A DNA stretch of 12,652 nucleotides from assembly GCA_019400425.1 (NCBI GenBank), contig JAFREE010000319.1:1-12652 (forward strand), in the 5' to 3' direction. The notes beneath the pieces were generated by a model. The model was not told the DNA's origin and ran no database searches. It was given only the letters and a program-made list of their open reading frames with translations. How positions within the stretch are numbered: the stretch's first letter is position 1; each line of letters begins with the position of its first letter. This document shows positions 1-10,000 of the stretch, one piece after another. The translations under genes and the position numbers were made by a program. The stretch comes from Hymenochaete sp. R1 (taxonomy: Eukaryota; Basidiomycota; Agaricomycetes; Hymenochaetales; Hymenochaetaceae).

Positions 1-1082
1 TTCTCAAAGTGGGACTGTGACTCGGCTAAGCGTGACGTCACGCTTGGGTTGGTTGAAACCAACTTTCCCCTACCTTAGAAGAAAGAGCATCATGATGGTC
101 CCACACTATCAAGCGTCGAGCAAGCCGATTAGATTGCTGTAGATTAGATTCGGATTCTGCGAGTGAGTCGGTTCACGCCAAAACAAGTGAACGGAGAAGA
201 ATCTCACGATATTCGAGTCATACTAGTATTGTATTGTATTATAACCGATACCCGTTCAGTCGCTCGGGCTGCGGAATAATTGGCTTCGCCCCACCGTACT
301 AAAGAAGGTGTTTACCATCCACACAAAGCGCAGTGAAGTCAGATTCAAAGAGAGGAAAGAAATCTTCGATATTTTACTGCCCTGGCACTAATACATGTAC
401 TACATCGATAAAGATAAACAATAAACACATGAGATATATATCAGGACAAAAGCAGATCACCATGAACGGTCAAATGGCCGATGCAGTGACTTCTGGGGGG
501 AGAGGGACGAGCGGTGAGGGTATGTACGGTTTCGAAAGACCGATGGAAGGTGAATGTAAAAGAGTCGGAGAATAAGAGAGAGTAAGAAAGAAGATAAACG
601 ACAAACCGAGACGATCAGACCAAGAGGGTGAAGAGAAAGACGAAGCCCTGTGCGAAAAGGATGTAGTACAGAGTACGTTAGCAGGTGCCAACAACGTGAG
701 AGGGGAGAAGGTTAAACTACATTGACGAATGGACGTAAGAGGGGACAGCAATTTGGACTTGGAAAGAAGGTATGAGGTTTGGGGTATGCGAATATGAAGA
801 CCGAAGATGAGCGGAGGGTAAGCTAGGAAGATAAAGAAGAATAAGATAGAGGTGGGAGAGCTGTAGGGTGGGTCGGACATTCAAACGTCAAACCATCAAG
901 GTAAGCGTGCTTGTTGTGTCGCACGAAGGGGAAAGGGCGAGAAAAGAGCGAGTGAGCGATGCGAAGCGGATTCGAGGCCATGGGCCAGATGAAAGGGTTG
1001 AAAGGGGGAGGCGACGGACACCGAGTCGATTCCACGTTGGTTTTACAGACCATTCACTGGTTCGAAGACCGAAAACACCCAT
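1..1082. other. Left intergenic region and downstream flank of the Ser-rich membrane protein gene
   Basis: I find no supportable gene here. The frames open on both strands are short, compositionally biased and lack recognisable domains. The region from about 560 to 870 is strongly purine-rich on the plus strand, so minus-strand transcripts reading through it would be pyrimidine-rich. Part of it is probably the 3' UTR of the gene that ends at 1083. Minor repeats are a 9-nt direct repeat GATTAGATT (127-135 and 142-150) and three copies of GTATT at 226-240. Confidence 0.5.
28..45. promoter_or_regulatory. Perfect 18-nt palindrome with CRE core (TGACGTCA)
   Basis: The 18 bases read the same on both strands. 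At their centre (33-40) is TGACGTCA, the full CRE site bound by ATF/CREB-type bZIP factors, which are known in fungi (for example Atf1/AtfA stress regulators). A second inverted repeat, GTTGGTT/AACCAAC with a 2-nt spacer, follows at 48-63. No gene start is visible next to it, so it may serve a gene beyond the left edge. The motif is seen directly; binding is inferred. Confidence 0.5.
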
Positions 1083-2657
1083 TCAACGCGCTGAACCATA
1101 ATTCTGATGGAGCATCCCGCCATACACAGACTCCCTCTCCTCACCAACCGTGGATGGTCCCACGCGCTCTGGCTTGAGGTATATCGACTCGTCCTCCCTC
1201 ACAGCAGGCTCCGAGTATGCCGACTCTGAATCCACGATGCTCGCATTCGCGTTCCAGTTCACTTCGTTCTTCAGTCGAGAGCCCTGTGATGGTGCATGCT
1301 GTTGCTGTTGTTGCTGCTGATACGGCGACACGTATGGCTGTTGAGCTGCTTGTTGTGTTTGGCGCATCTGCTGCTGAGAAGGAGGCTCATACGCAGGTCG
1401 GTACGCGCCGTACCCAGCATGGTTACTCGTCACCGAGGTGCGATTATCGCTCATCACGGGCGGGAAGCCAAATCCATAATCCACATGGCCGAAATCATGG
1501 TCATCATCCGACGAACCCGAGCCCATGCCTCCACCGGCGCCACCCAATCCGTTCGCCCCAGAACCGGCGTGCGCAACAGCGTTCGCCGACAAGCTGCTCG
1601 TCTCCGTGTAGAACTTGCCTCCGCCTCCGACAGCAACACGTGCGTTCCCTCCGCCGAATCCAGGCCCTCCGCCAAACACGTCGCTCTCGCGTACAGTGGA
1701 CTTGTACTCACGGTCAAAGATCTCGAGGTCCTCGCTCTGACGCCGTTTGCGGATGACGAAGATCACGGCGCAGATGCCTCCGACGGCGATGAGGCCTACA
1801 ACAGTGAACGTGCCCGCCATGGCGCCCTTGTTGGCGAGGAAGCCCGTGTTGGCGGCGTTGGCATCTGCGGCGGCGGAGATGGTGCTGCCGGCGCTTGAGG
1901 CAACAGTGCGGGAAGAGCTGGTGCTTGAGGTAAGGCCGCCTTGGATGTTCGTTGCTATGACGAGGGACGTCGGGGACGAAGAAGTTGTAGACGTGGAAGA
2001 GAACGTAGTGCTAGAGGGCGTCGACGAGGTCGTAATGCTAGAACTTCGGAACTGGACGTCAGAATCGGGTGAAGCGTAAGATTTCTCGGGGATAAAGCCT
2101 CACCTTGTCGAACTCGTAGTCGGTATCGTGGACGTGGACGAAGATGTCAGAGACGTCGAGCTCGAACTAGACGACGTGCTCGAAGAGAAAGTCGACGAAG
2201 ACGAAGACGTGGACGAGCTGGTGCTAGTCGAAAAAGTCGAGACGCTCGAACTACCACTCGTTGACGTCGTCGCAACCGAATTAACAGATGAACCTGCAGC
2301 TGATGTCCCCGCGGATGTCGTTGCCCCCGAAGACGCCGACGTTGAGGTAGAACTGACTGACGAAGTTCCAGAAGCCGATCCGTCCAGAAGACCCTCGACC
2401 AGACCCTGGCTCTCCGAGGAAGTATCGTCGTCGTTCCCACCCCGCTGCTGGCGCACCTCCAGTTGGTCGCGCTTCACCACAGCTGCTGCTGCATGGACAC
2501 TCCGTTGCATCCGATGATGCGCATTGGCACGGGCAGTGAGGTCGATATGCTGCGATGCGTCTGAACCGAGGACAATAAAAGAGAGCACGATAAGGAGCGC
2601 GAAGGGAATGAATGTGAGGGAGTGCATAAGTTGCGATGAAGATAATTGAGTTCGCAT
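1083..2657 (-). CDS. Ser-rich single-pass membrane protein with signal peptide and polyQ/Gly-rich cytoplasmic tail
   Basis: The model has two exons, 2657-2104 and 2043-1083, giving 504 aa. Residues 1 to about 35 form a hydrophobic signal peptide; an alternative start is Met11. A Lys-Arg pair near residue 62 could be a Kex2-type processing site. Residues of about 95-235 are almost entirely Ser/Thr with some Ala/Val, as in heavily O-mannosylated fungal wall-spanning stalks. A transmembrane helix follows at about 262-282 (TVVGLIAVGGICAVIFVI), with a stop-transfer RKRR. The tail of about 220 aa has Gly-rich blocks, an acidic DDDHD patch, seven consecutive Gln and many Ser/Tyr. This layout (signal, Ser/Thr stalk, one helix, charged tail) resembles Mid2/Wsc-like wall stress sensors, but I see no WSC cysteine domain, so function is unassigned. 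The intron (2044-2103) has donor GTGAGG and branch CTGAC. It uses AAG as acceptor, because only this joint keeps the Ser-rich frame open into the helix. Topology is well supported; the role is not. Confidence 0.82.
1299..1319 (-). repeat. CAG/CAA trinucleotide repeat encoding Gln7
   Basis: Seven consecutive Gln codons, mixed CAG and CAA, sit in the cytoplasmic tail of the Ser-rich membrane protein, within a wider Gln/Pro-rich stretch. Such tracts often vary in length between strains. Confidence 0.75.
2044..2103 (-). other. Intron of the Ser-rich membrane protein gene (AAG acceptor)
   Basis: This 60-nt intron starts GTGAGG and contains the branch consensus CTGAC. The first AG after the branch is a CAG only about 7 nt downstream. 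Using it would shift the frame into an Arg/Leu-rich reading. The next AG (AAG, 8 nt further on) restores the Ser/Thr frame and the transmembrane helix, so it is the chosen acceptor. Confidence 0.7.
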
Positions 2658-3566
2658 GGTTGTAGAGAGTGAATGTATGCTCTGCTTGCTCGCGTGCGTG
2701 CTTTTTTACAGGATAGAAAGGAGTGGATGAGCAGGAGGGCTGCTCGCTGTTGCTGTCGTGGGTGACGTTGGGTGCACCGTCGAGGTGAGAGATGGTCGTC
2801 GTTGATGTACAAGGGAAGGAAAGAAGGAGGGAGGGAGAGAGGCCGAAGGGGGGAGATGGGAGCGCGGGATCTCTGGTCGGACGGGGCTAATTGGAATGAT
2901 ATTGCTCGTTTGATGATGGTCGTTGTTCTGATCTGTCTATTATTGTATTCCCTCCGTTCGTCCAATACAAATCTCACGGCTATTTCTATCCGCGAAAATT
3001 GTCCATTCAATCCTTGAGAAAAAACATAGGAGAACACAAGGTTACACTCACTGATCATCACCAGTATTGCATAAACAGTCAATGATATGTCGAAAACGTT
3101 GCAAATGGTGTACTAGTACTAGTAGCAAGGTATTAGTAGACGTCCGCTCGTCTCGTGTGCATGGAAACGGAGAACGGCCGTCGTTTGTTGATCGTGTTAG
3201 TCGTTGTCTGGCCGTGATAGTACCACTAGTAGTGTCTGTGCCTGCCAATCCCGCTCCGGATCCATGGAAAATCTCGCTAAGATGTATCCCCGGCTTCTGC
3301 CACCGAGTAAAGAAATACTTATGTAAGACTCTCACAACTCTCACGACTCAAGCTTGGGCTGCTCAAACGGAATAAGTCCTGAGGATTGCGAATATATTAC
3401 ATTCAATCATTCCCAACATCATGGGAAGAGAGTACCATCCCCCGCCGCACTCGTACTGGCCTTCGTATTTCGCTTCACATTCTTACTTTCTTACATACAT
3501 CTTACCAGCGCTTTACTTTCAATATCACCGGTCGAGTATTCTCACCTACATCAATCCTTCCCTTTC
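2658..3566. other. Intergenic: promoter of the Ser-rich protein gene and 3' flank of the sugar transporter
   Basis: No gene is supported in this stretch. An uninterrupted 32-nt purine tract lies at 2811-2842; read on the minus strand it is a CT-rich block about 155-185 nt upstream of the ATG at 2657, a common fungal core-promoter element. A TATA-like A-rich stretch (TGTAAAAAAG on the minus strand) lies near 2700-2709, about 45 nt upstream of the ATG. Two SpeI-like inverted repeats occur at 3111-3124 (TACTAGTACTAGTA) and 3224-3234 (CACTAGTAGTG). The right part, next to 3567, is probably the transporter's 3' UTR. Confidence 0.5.
2811..2842 (-). promoter_or_regulatory. Pyrimidine-rich (CT) promoter block
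   Basis: On the coding strand this is 32 pyrimidines in a row, upstream of the start codon at 2657. CT blocks are typical of expressed filamentous-fungal genes and often sit close to the transcription start. The tract is seen directly; its role is inferred. Confidence 0.4.
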
Positions 3567-5871
3567 TCATCCCTCACATCCTCCCTCCCCAATATGCAGA
3601 CTCTCCCCCTGCCGATGATGATGCAGCCCTTTCTCCGCAGGCCTCCAACCCGAAGACCGCCACGGTTTCACACGCGCCCGATATAGTTCATCTACCTCCT
3701 CTAAGCTCAGTCCTTTCACCTCGGGAATAAAGAGGTACGTGTAGAAGAATCCGAACATGAGCATGCCAAAGAAGATGAGGAGGATGTAGGGGCCGATTCT
3801 GTGAGGATAATATCGAAGATACTGGTTTAGTGGGATGTCTTAAGTTGGGGTGAGCGGTGAGAGTGACTTACACGTTGGCGATCCGAGGGGCAAAGAAGGA
3901 GAGCAAGAAGTTCCAGATCCAGTCTGCGAAACATAATTAAGATGTCATCCCAGATAGGTAAGACTCGACATACTCGTTGCACTCCCAAGAGCTATACACT
4001 TCGGCCTAACTCGCAATGGGAATGACTCCCCAAGGTATACCCATGGTCTACCATCAAATAATCACAATCAGTATCTAAAACAATAACCCATAGCTCGAAA
4101 AAGCCTAAATGCACGTACGTCGGGCCCCAGAAAATGCTGAACGAGAACACATGCAAAACAGCAAACGCGATGAGCAAGTCACCTCCCTGCTTGTTACGCG
4201 CCGTCAATGTGATTTCAGTCACGTCCGTCCCAGGTGGAGGCAGCATCTTGCCTCCTGCGACACCTGCGATCAGGGCACACACCGCCTCCATGATGGCACC
4301 CCAGAGCAATGACTGCACGGATGATTGGCGTTGATAAGTGAGAAGACCGCGAGGGGAGGAGGGGCAACTTACCCGTCTGCGGCCCCAGGTCTCGATGAGA
4401 TAGAGGGCAGGGACTGTACCTGCGACGGAGACGGCTCCTAGGATGACTTGAATGACGTACGGGGACAGCCTTGAGAGAACTTCAGACATAGAGTCACAAA
4501 AAATTCCCGGGAATTTTTACTTACGTTGTCCCAGCGCTCTTGAAAAAAGTATCTCCGTAGTAATCTATGAACGATGTGAGGGGTGAGCCCGACTTTAGCA
4601 ACGGCTAGCTTCAGGCTGTCCTCACAGTAGAAATTCTGCCCATTCAACTGCTGAATGAACTGCAGCATCATCCCGTTGACCGTACGTTTCCACAGCATAT
4701 TCCTCGTCGAGAAACACTCCAGCCACGTCGCCTTTCCACCCTTATTCTCCTCCCTGATCCCAACCTCCAGCTCCTCGATCGAGTCAAGGACCACTGAATC
4801 GTCCAGACCGACCCCATTGAGGCCCGCGATGACCTTTCGAGCCTCCTCTACCTTTCCGAGGCCGAGGAGATGTCGAGGGGACTCGGGTAAGAAAAATATA
4901 CCAGAGAGAAGAATGATTCCCCAGAGCATCTGCAGGCCGACGGGGACCCGCCATGAGGCAGAGTTGCCCGTGGCGTGAGTAGCAAGGTCGAGGACGTAGC
5001 TGAGGAAGATGCTATCGAATTAATTAGATGTCGTCAGTCCCTCACTTCTGAATGAACTTGGAGCTGATTTATCTCGCACCCTGAAATAATCTGAAGCTGG
5101 TAAAGAACGAGCAAAGCTCCACGGAGACGTTTAGGGGCCGTCTCTCCGTTGTACAATGGCACGATAGCTATATATAAGAAAGTTGGGGATAAAATAAAGT
5201 AGAAGAGAAGCGCCGGCATGAGTACTCGAGCAAAAATTAGATATGATAAGTAGGAGTCCGAACCTGACATGGCCCCCACACCAAGACCGGCAATGAATCG
5301 TCCGATTGTGATTTGAACAATAGAGAACGTCGTCGCTGTTTGGATGGCGACGCCAATGGTGAAAATGGCTGACCAGATTAGGATGGAGCCTCGTCTGCCG
5401 AAGCGATCTGAAGTCAGAGCTTGCGCTAAGGAGCCCACGAACGTCCTGTTCGCCGAATGAAAACAAATGCGCGTGAACGTTCGAAGAAAACGAGAACGAG
5501 TATTGATTCTGTTGACTCACCCTGCTGATAATAGAGAAGTGATGATGGATTGCCTGGAGCTTGAGAGGAAGAATCCGCCCTGTCCATCTGGCTCCCCGAA
5601 GCGTCGAATAAAGTCTGGCATGATCAGACATCCCTGTGGAGGCCAAATCGTCAGCTGAAGTTGCTACTATTGAGAATAAGACCGTTACGAACGGAGATGA
5701 CACCAATATCATATCCGAATAAGAAGCCACCTACGATCATAAGAACTACATCAGCAACTGTTCAGAATAAAAAGAGAGATGGGAGTTGGTACCAAAAGCG
5801 GCGAAGATGGCGAGAAGGATTGCCCTTCGGTTTGTAGGTAACGGAGGCGCAACTTTCTCCTCGATAGCCAT
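3567..5871 (-). CDS. MFS sugar/hexose transporter, complete, 12 exons
   Basis: Plasma-membrane proton-coupled or facilitative carrier of the sugar porter family, probably moving hexoses or a related sugar. Exons: 5871-5793, 5730-5693, 5633-5521, 5445-5264, 5167-5080, 5011-4626, 4564-4525, 4469-4373, 4312-4119, 4047-3974, 3923-3872, 3798-3567. Together they encode 524 aa, the usual family length, with all phases closing. Family motifs appear in order: GGFLFGYDIG (27-36) in helix 1, DRFGRR (90-95) in loop 2-3, the signature PLYNGETAP with RLRG (141-153), PESPR (209-213) before the central loop, QQLNGQ (287-292) in helix 7, ETWGRRR (335-341) in loop 8-9, GPTPW (404-408) in helix 10, and PEVKG (473-477) after helix 12. 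Twelve membrane segments are expected. The start at 5871 gives a short charged N-terminus (MAIEEK) before helix 1; longer upstream readings add nothing family-like. Donors of introns 2 and 4 are weak (GTTCGT, GTTCGG), and exons 2 and 7 are only 38 and 40 nt. The exact sugar cannot be told from sequence. Confidence 0.93.
4499..4518. repeat. Perfect 20-nt palindrome inside transporter intron 7
   Basis: AAAAATTCCCGGGAATTTTT is identical on both strands and lies in the 55-nt intron 4470-4524, starting 6 nt after the donor. In the pre-mRNA it could fold into a hairpin close to the 5' splice site. The symmetry is seen directly; any effect on splicing is inferred. Confidence 0.7.
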
Positions 5872-6038
5872 GCTGGCAATGGTGCGTATTGCCCACGTCA
5901 GACATGAAAAAGAAACTGCTTCGTACGACAAGAGCGCGGGTCGAATTCGCAGAAAGCAAGCAAGATGAGTTCTAGCAGCGTGCGAGTACGAGGTTGACTT
6001 TGAGGAGAGGGCCCGAGGATGATGTACAGAACGACCTC

Positions 6039-6044
6039 TTTATA
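6039..6044 (-). promoter_or_regulatory. TATA box of the sugar transporter gene
   Basis: TATAAA on the minus strand, within the self-complementary CTTTATAAAG, about 170 nt upstream of the ATG at 5871. It is the only good TATA match at a sensible distance. Confidence 0.5.
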
Positions 6045-6060
6045 AAGTTGCCGACAATGG

Positions 6061-6065
6061 CCAAT
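6061..6065 (+). promoter_or_regulatory. CCAAT box upstream of the sugar transporter TATA
   Basis: CCAAT, in inverse orientation to the gene, lies about 17 nt upstream of the TATA box. It matches the core bound by the fungal HAP/CBF complex. A five-base site can occur by chance; position is the main support. Confidence 0.3.
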
Positions 6066-7070
6066 TGTACGGCGGGTACGGCCAAGTTTATTCATCCATT
6101 CATTCGCATATCCCTCCCGAGGGCCGAGTGAGCAGGAGGGGACCTTCTGACCCACATTCAGTCATTCGATCTACATTCCACAGGATTTCACACCACGATA
6201 CGACCCGATATACCGCCCATTTTTGATGCCAGAAAACTGAGAAAAGAACAGGAGTCGGATTCGGTGCTGTCCGTCCCCGACGGCGCGCATTCGAGAGTTC
6301 CCGAATGCCCAGTATCAGCAACCGTTGCTCAAGTTGAAGGTAGAGACAAGCTGGAATTAGACAGAACGCCATTCGTGTTCCAAGCTCCAACGGAGCCCAA
6401 AAAGCGTCAAAAGAAAAGCAAACAAAGAGGCCGTGAAGAGCACATGTTCGACGCGGCCCGTCGTCAAGAGCCGAAATAAGCTTTTGGCGATGGCCTACGA
6501 TGTGCGGGTGTACGGAGGTCAACTGACGTCGACTGCGTGTGGGGATCAAGATTTGATTTTCAGAGCTGGTTGTGGGATGATGCAAAAGCCCGAGTGTAGG
6601 GGAATGGACGGGCCGGGCGAGAGCTTGAGTGGCTGAATCTCACTCAAAAGTTGAGAGTGTCTGTCTTTGCTGCAGGATGTCTGTCATCATGCACCAGAAA
6701 TCAGTTCCTCGAGTCAATAGATCGTGTTGAGGAAGAAAATCTTACAGAGGGTCGTGGATATTTTACAAGGTGGGCTAAGCGTCGACGAGCAACAGCAGAC
6801 AACTGAACAGAACATGCTGGACTGCCCGGCCCGCAGTGTTTGCAACTATTTGTCGTCAATGACGAAATAAGGTAAAATTCTGTTTTCCATCATCGTTCAC
6901 ACTTGATCGTTGTACTGATTCGTTCTCATTTCGTTGATCGAGTGGACATATTTCCAGTCGACTCTCTTACTCTGAGGAGTTGAACTCCAGTCTGTTTGCT
7001 TATACGACACTTTCACGATTCGATTACAACAGCCTTTAAATTATGGTACTATGCCGTGTTACAGAACACT

Positions 7071-10000
7071 TCACAGTCCCTTGTTTTCTGTCTCAATCCT
7101 CGCCATTCTAGGCTCGCGATAAAAGCGAAGCATCAAGGAGCTTAATACAACAGTCACGGATCTGAGCAAGTATCGTCAGCCATCAAATAGAATAGCCTCG
7201 CGCAAGGAACGAAGTCACGTACGATAGCGCCATGGCCAACGAAGCCCATACCGGATCCAACCTGGCGTGGCCAGCAGGGTAGATGACGCCTGCAGCGATC
7301 GGAAGTGCAGCGAGATTGTACATCAGTGCCCATATCTATTTCAAGTTCAACGCGGACCAGTCAGTCATTCCGTCCATCTTCTACGAAAAATCCGTTTGAA
7401 CCCGAGACACTTACGAAATTAAATTTCACCCTCCTAAATACCTTCGTCGAGAGGTCCGTTAGTGTCAAAAGGCTCCTCAAATCGGACTTGATCAGGATAA
7501 ACGACGCGCTCGATATGGCGACATCGCTCCCGGAACCAACAGCGATGCTGACATCTGCCGCAGACAAAGCGGGCGCATCGTTAATTCCATCGCCGACCAT
7601 CCCTACCACGGTACGATCGTTCAAACTCTTTCCTGAACTGAACGCTCGCTTCAAAGACCATCGAGAGCTGCCTGCCCTTGTACCGCGCTTGACGCCCGCC
7701 TGTTGAAGCCACGCAATCTTCTCTGCCTTCTCGTGGAGTAAGACGCCGGCAATGACATTCGTCTCGGGTATGCCCACAGTTCTAGCTACGGCTTTCGCTG
7801 TTGTTGGATTGTCGCCTGAGATCATCCAGGTGCTTAAACCTTGTTTTTGAAGCTCGGAGACTACGGTATGCGCTTCGGGACGGAGCTGATCTGAAACGGC
7901 GAAGATCGCTTTCACCGCATATGACGATTCAGAGATATCTTGGTCTTTTGAGGATAGAGCGAGAGCGAGAATGCTCTTTCCCTCTGATTGCCATTGCGCG
8001 AGGAGACGCTCCTGTTCAATTGTGAACCCTGCACCATGTTCCTCCATCCACTTCTCGTTGCCGATGATAGCATCGCAATCCAGTGAAGGAAATCGCCCTT
8101 TCAAACCCTTTCCCGCCGTTTCCTGGATCGATTCGCCGCTTCCAGCTGTGAAACGACCTCCAGCCTGTTCTTCACAGTACTTCCTTACGGCCAACGCAAT
8201 CGGATGCGAACTTGCTTCCTCCAACACATGCATGATACCGAGAACTTCTTCCTTCTTATCATGGTAGAGTTCTGCATCAGTCACGCGTGGTTCGCCGCCT
8301 TCTGTCAAAGTTCCCGTCTTGTCGAACACTATCACGTCGAGCTGGGCGGCTTCCTGAAATGCTTCGCCCCCTCCACGGACTAAAATACCAAACTTGGCTG
8401 CGAGGCCCGAGCCGACGAGGAGGGCTGTCGGTGCAGCAAGACCGATTCCGCAGGGGCAAGCAACGACAAAGACGGCAATAGCGAATTCTAAGGCCCAAAC
8501 AGCTGTCATGGATAAACAATTAGACGCGGCGAGAAAGAGAAGACTGTACAAGACACTTACCCCAGCCACCGATAGGAATGTCAAGATATGAAGCCGGAAG
8601 AGTACCGGAGAAACCAAGCGAGAGCCAGATGACCCAAGTGAGGATTGCGAGCAGGGTTATTGCGGGGACAAAAAACCCTGTGACGACGTCCGCGAACTTC
8701 TCTATAGGCGCACGTTTGGTCTGCCCTTCCCGAACTACCTTCACGATTTGATCCAGCCTGCACACGCGTTTAATCAACAAAGATGCTTTTATATGCAGAG
8801 TATGGGGTGCTTACATAGTCTCCCCGCCCAACTTTGTTATCTTCATCTCGACGACATGTCCCCGATTGATAGTCCCGACGAATACTTGGTCTCCGGCTTT
8901 CTTGGAAACAGGTCTGCTTTCGCCAGTCAAGGAACTTTCGTCAAATTGTCCGCCATCTTTTGACTCGAGAATCCCATCAGCAGGCGGAGTCGCACCGTGC
9001 GGGATACGGACGATATCGCCAACCTCCAAAAGGTCGCTGTTGATCTTCTGGACGCGAAGTCCTTGTTTGTTACTTGTTAGTTCCTCGGGGGTACCTTTTT
9101 CAAGGTCGGGGTCCTGAACAAAGGAAGAGGAAGAGGTCGACGCAGACCCAAAATTCGATTGCGCCGGAACGAGAACCAGAGCTTCGGTCGGCCGTAATTT
9201 TCCCAAAGCACTGACAGCATCTGCTGTCCTCCCCTTACTGTACGCCTCCAGATATCGACCCGCCAGTAAGAACATAGTCAAGAACACGACAGAATCGAAA
9301 TATGTCGTGTTATCCCCTTCTTCCTGTGGTTCCTGCACCGCCGCAAGGACCAATAACGCAATCGAAGCGAAATACGCAATCGATACGCCCATCGACACAA
9401 GCAAGTTCATGCTCCCGAACCGGACGAAACGGCGCCAGACAGGCGTCTTACTTCCCGGTCGCCAGAGCCCGTAAATTTCCTTCATGCTCCGCCGATGGAA
9501 TTGGCCCGCACTGTAGAACATCGCCGGTGTTGCGAGGATGAAGAGGGCCCATTCGGCTCGGCTGGCGTTACCCGCCCAGAGGGGACTCATAAACCACATA
9601 CGGGTATGGTTAGAGTCGGGGACGAGCGTCATGTAGATGATGCCGATGATGAAGGTGGGGATGGCAAGAATGACGGCGGAAATGAGACGCATGAGGAGGT
9701 GGCGTTGTTCGTGCGAGTGCATGAGGCGGGCATGTTCCTCCAGTGATGGAGGCTTGGCAATGCTCACTTTGAATGGGGGCGAGTTTGCATTTTCGATAGC
9801 TGAGACGATATTGCGAAGTACGAAGTTGGGTGGATCGGGCGTGTACGATAGTGTGATGATTGGTTTTGGATCATTCCAGGCACTTAATTGATCTTCCACG
9901 GTAACACAATCGCCCAACGCTTCGACCGCTTTCGTTATTTTAGAGGGGCAGTGGCTTTAGATGAAGGAGTTAAGTGTGATGAAAATATGTATAGAAAATA

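Larger units (their letters stand above)
5872..7070. other. Intergenic: sugar transporter promoter and 3' flank of the copper ATPase
   Basis: No gene is supported over about 1.2 kb. The reading frames present, the longest being a 161-codon frame on the minus strand at 6100-6585, have no domain, no consistent composition and overlap the promoter. The left part holds the transporter's TATA and CCAAT elements. A 13-nt inverted repeat TCGTCA-A-TGACGA lies at 6853-6865, and a TGACGTC half-CRE at 6524-6530. The right end, next to 7071, is probably the 3' UTR of the copper ATPase. Confidence 0.5.

Noticed and set aside
470..880. Minus-strand 136-codon open frame, Ser/Pro/Leu-rich
   Set aside because: It lies in a purine-rich stretch whose complement naturally encodes Ser, Leu, Phe and Pro; no start context, domain or splice partner.
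1217..1898. Long plus-strand open frames (179 and 200 codons) over the Ser-rich protein gene
   Set aside because: They are antisense to a well-supported coding exon. Their Arg/Leu/His-rich composition is what results from reading Gly/Gln/Ser codons backwards; no domain is present.
2128..2517. Plus-strand acidic (Asp/Glu/Val-rich) open frame of 129 codons
   Set aside because: It is the exact antisense of the Ser/Thr repeat of exon 1; reverse-reading of Ser/Thr codons gives Asp/Glu/Val. No independent evidence of a gene.
2474..3082. Minus-strand 202-codon open frame overlapping the start of the Ser-rich protein gene
   Set aside because: It overlaps exon 1 in another frame and runs through the CT-rich promoter, which explains its Ser/Leu/Pro/Arg bias. 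No domain or splice continuity.
6100..6585. Minus-strand 161-codon open frame upstream of the sugar transporter
   Set aside because: No recognisable family or composition signal. It sits just upstream of the transporter's TATA and CCAAT boxes, so promoter or 5' flank is the simpler reading.
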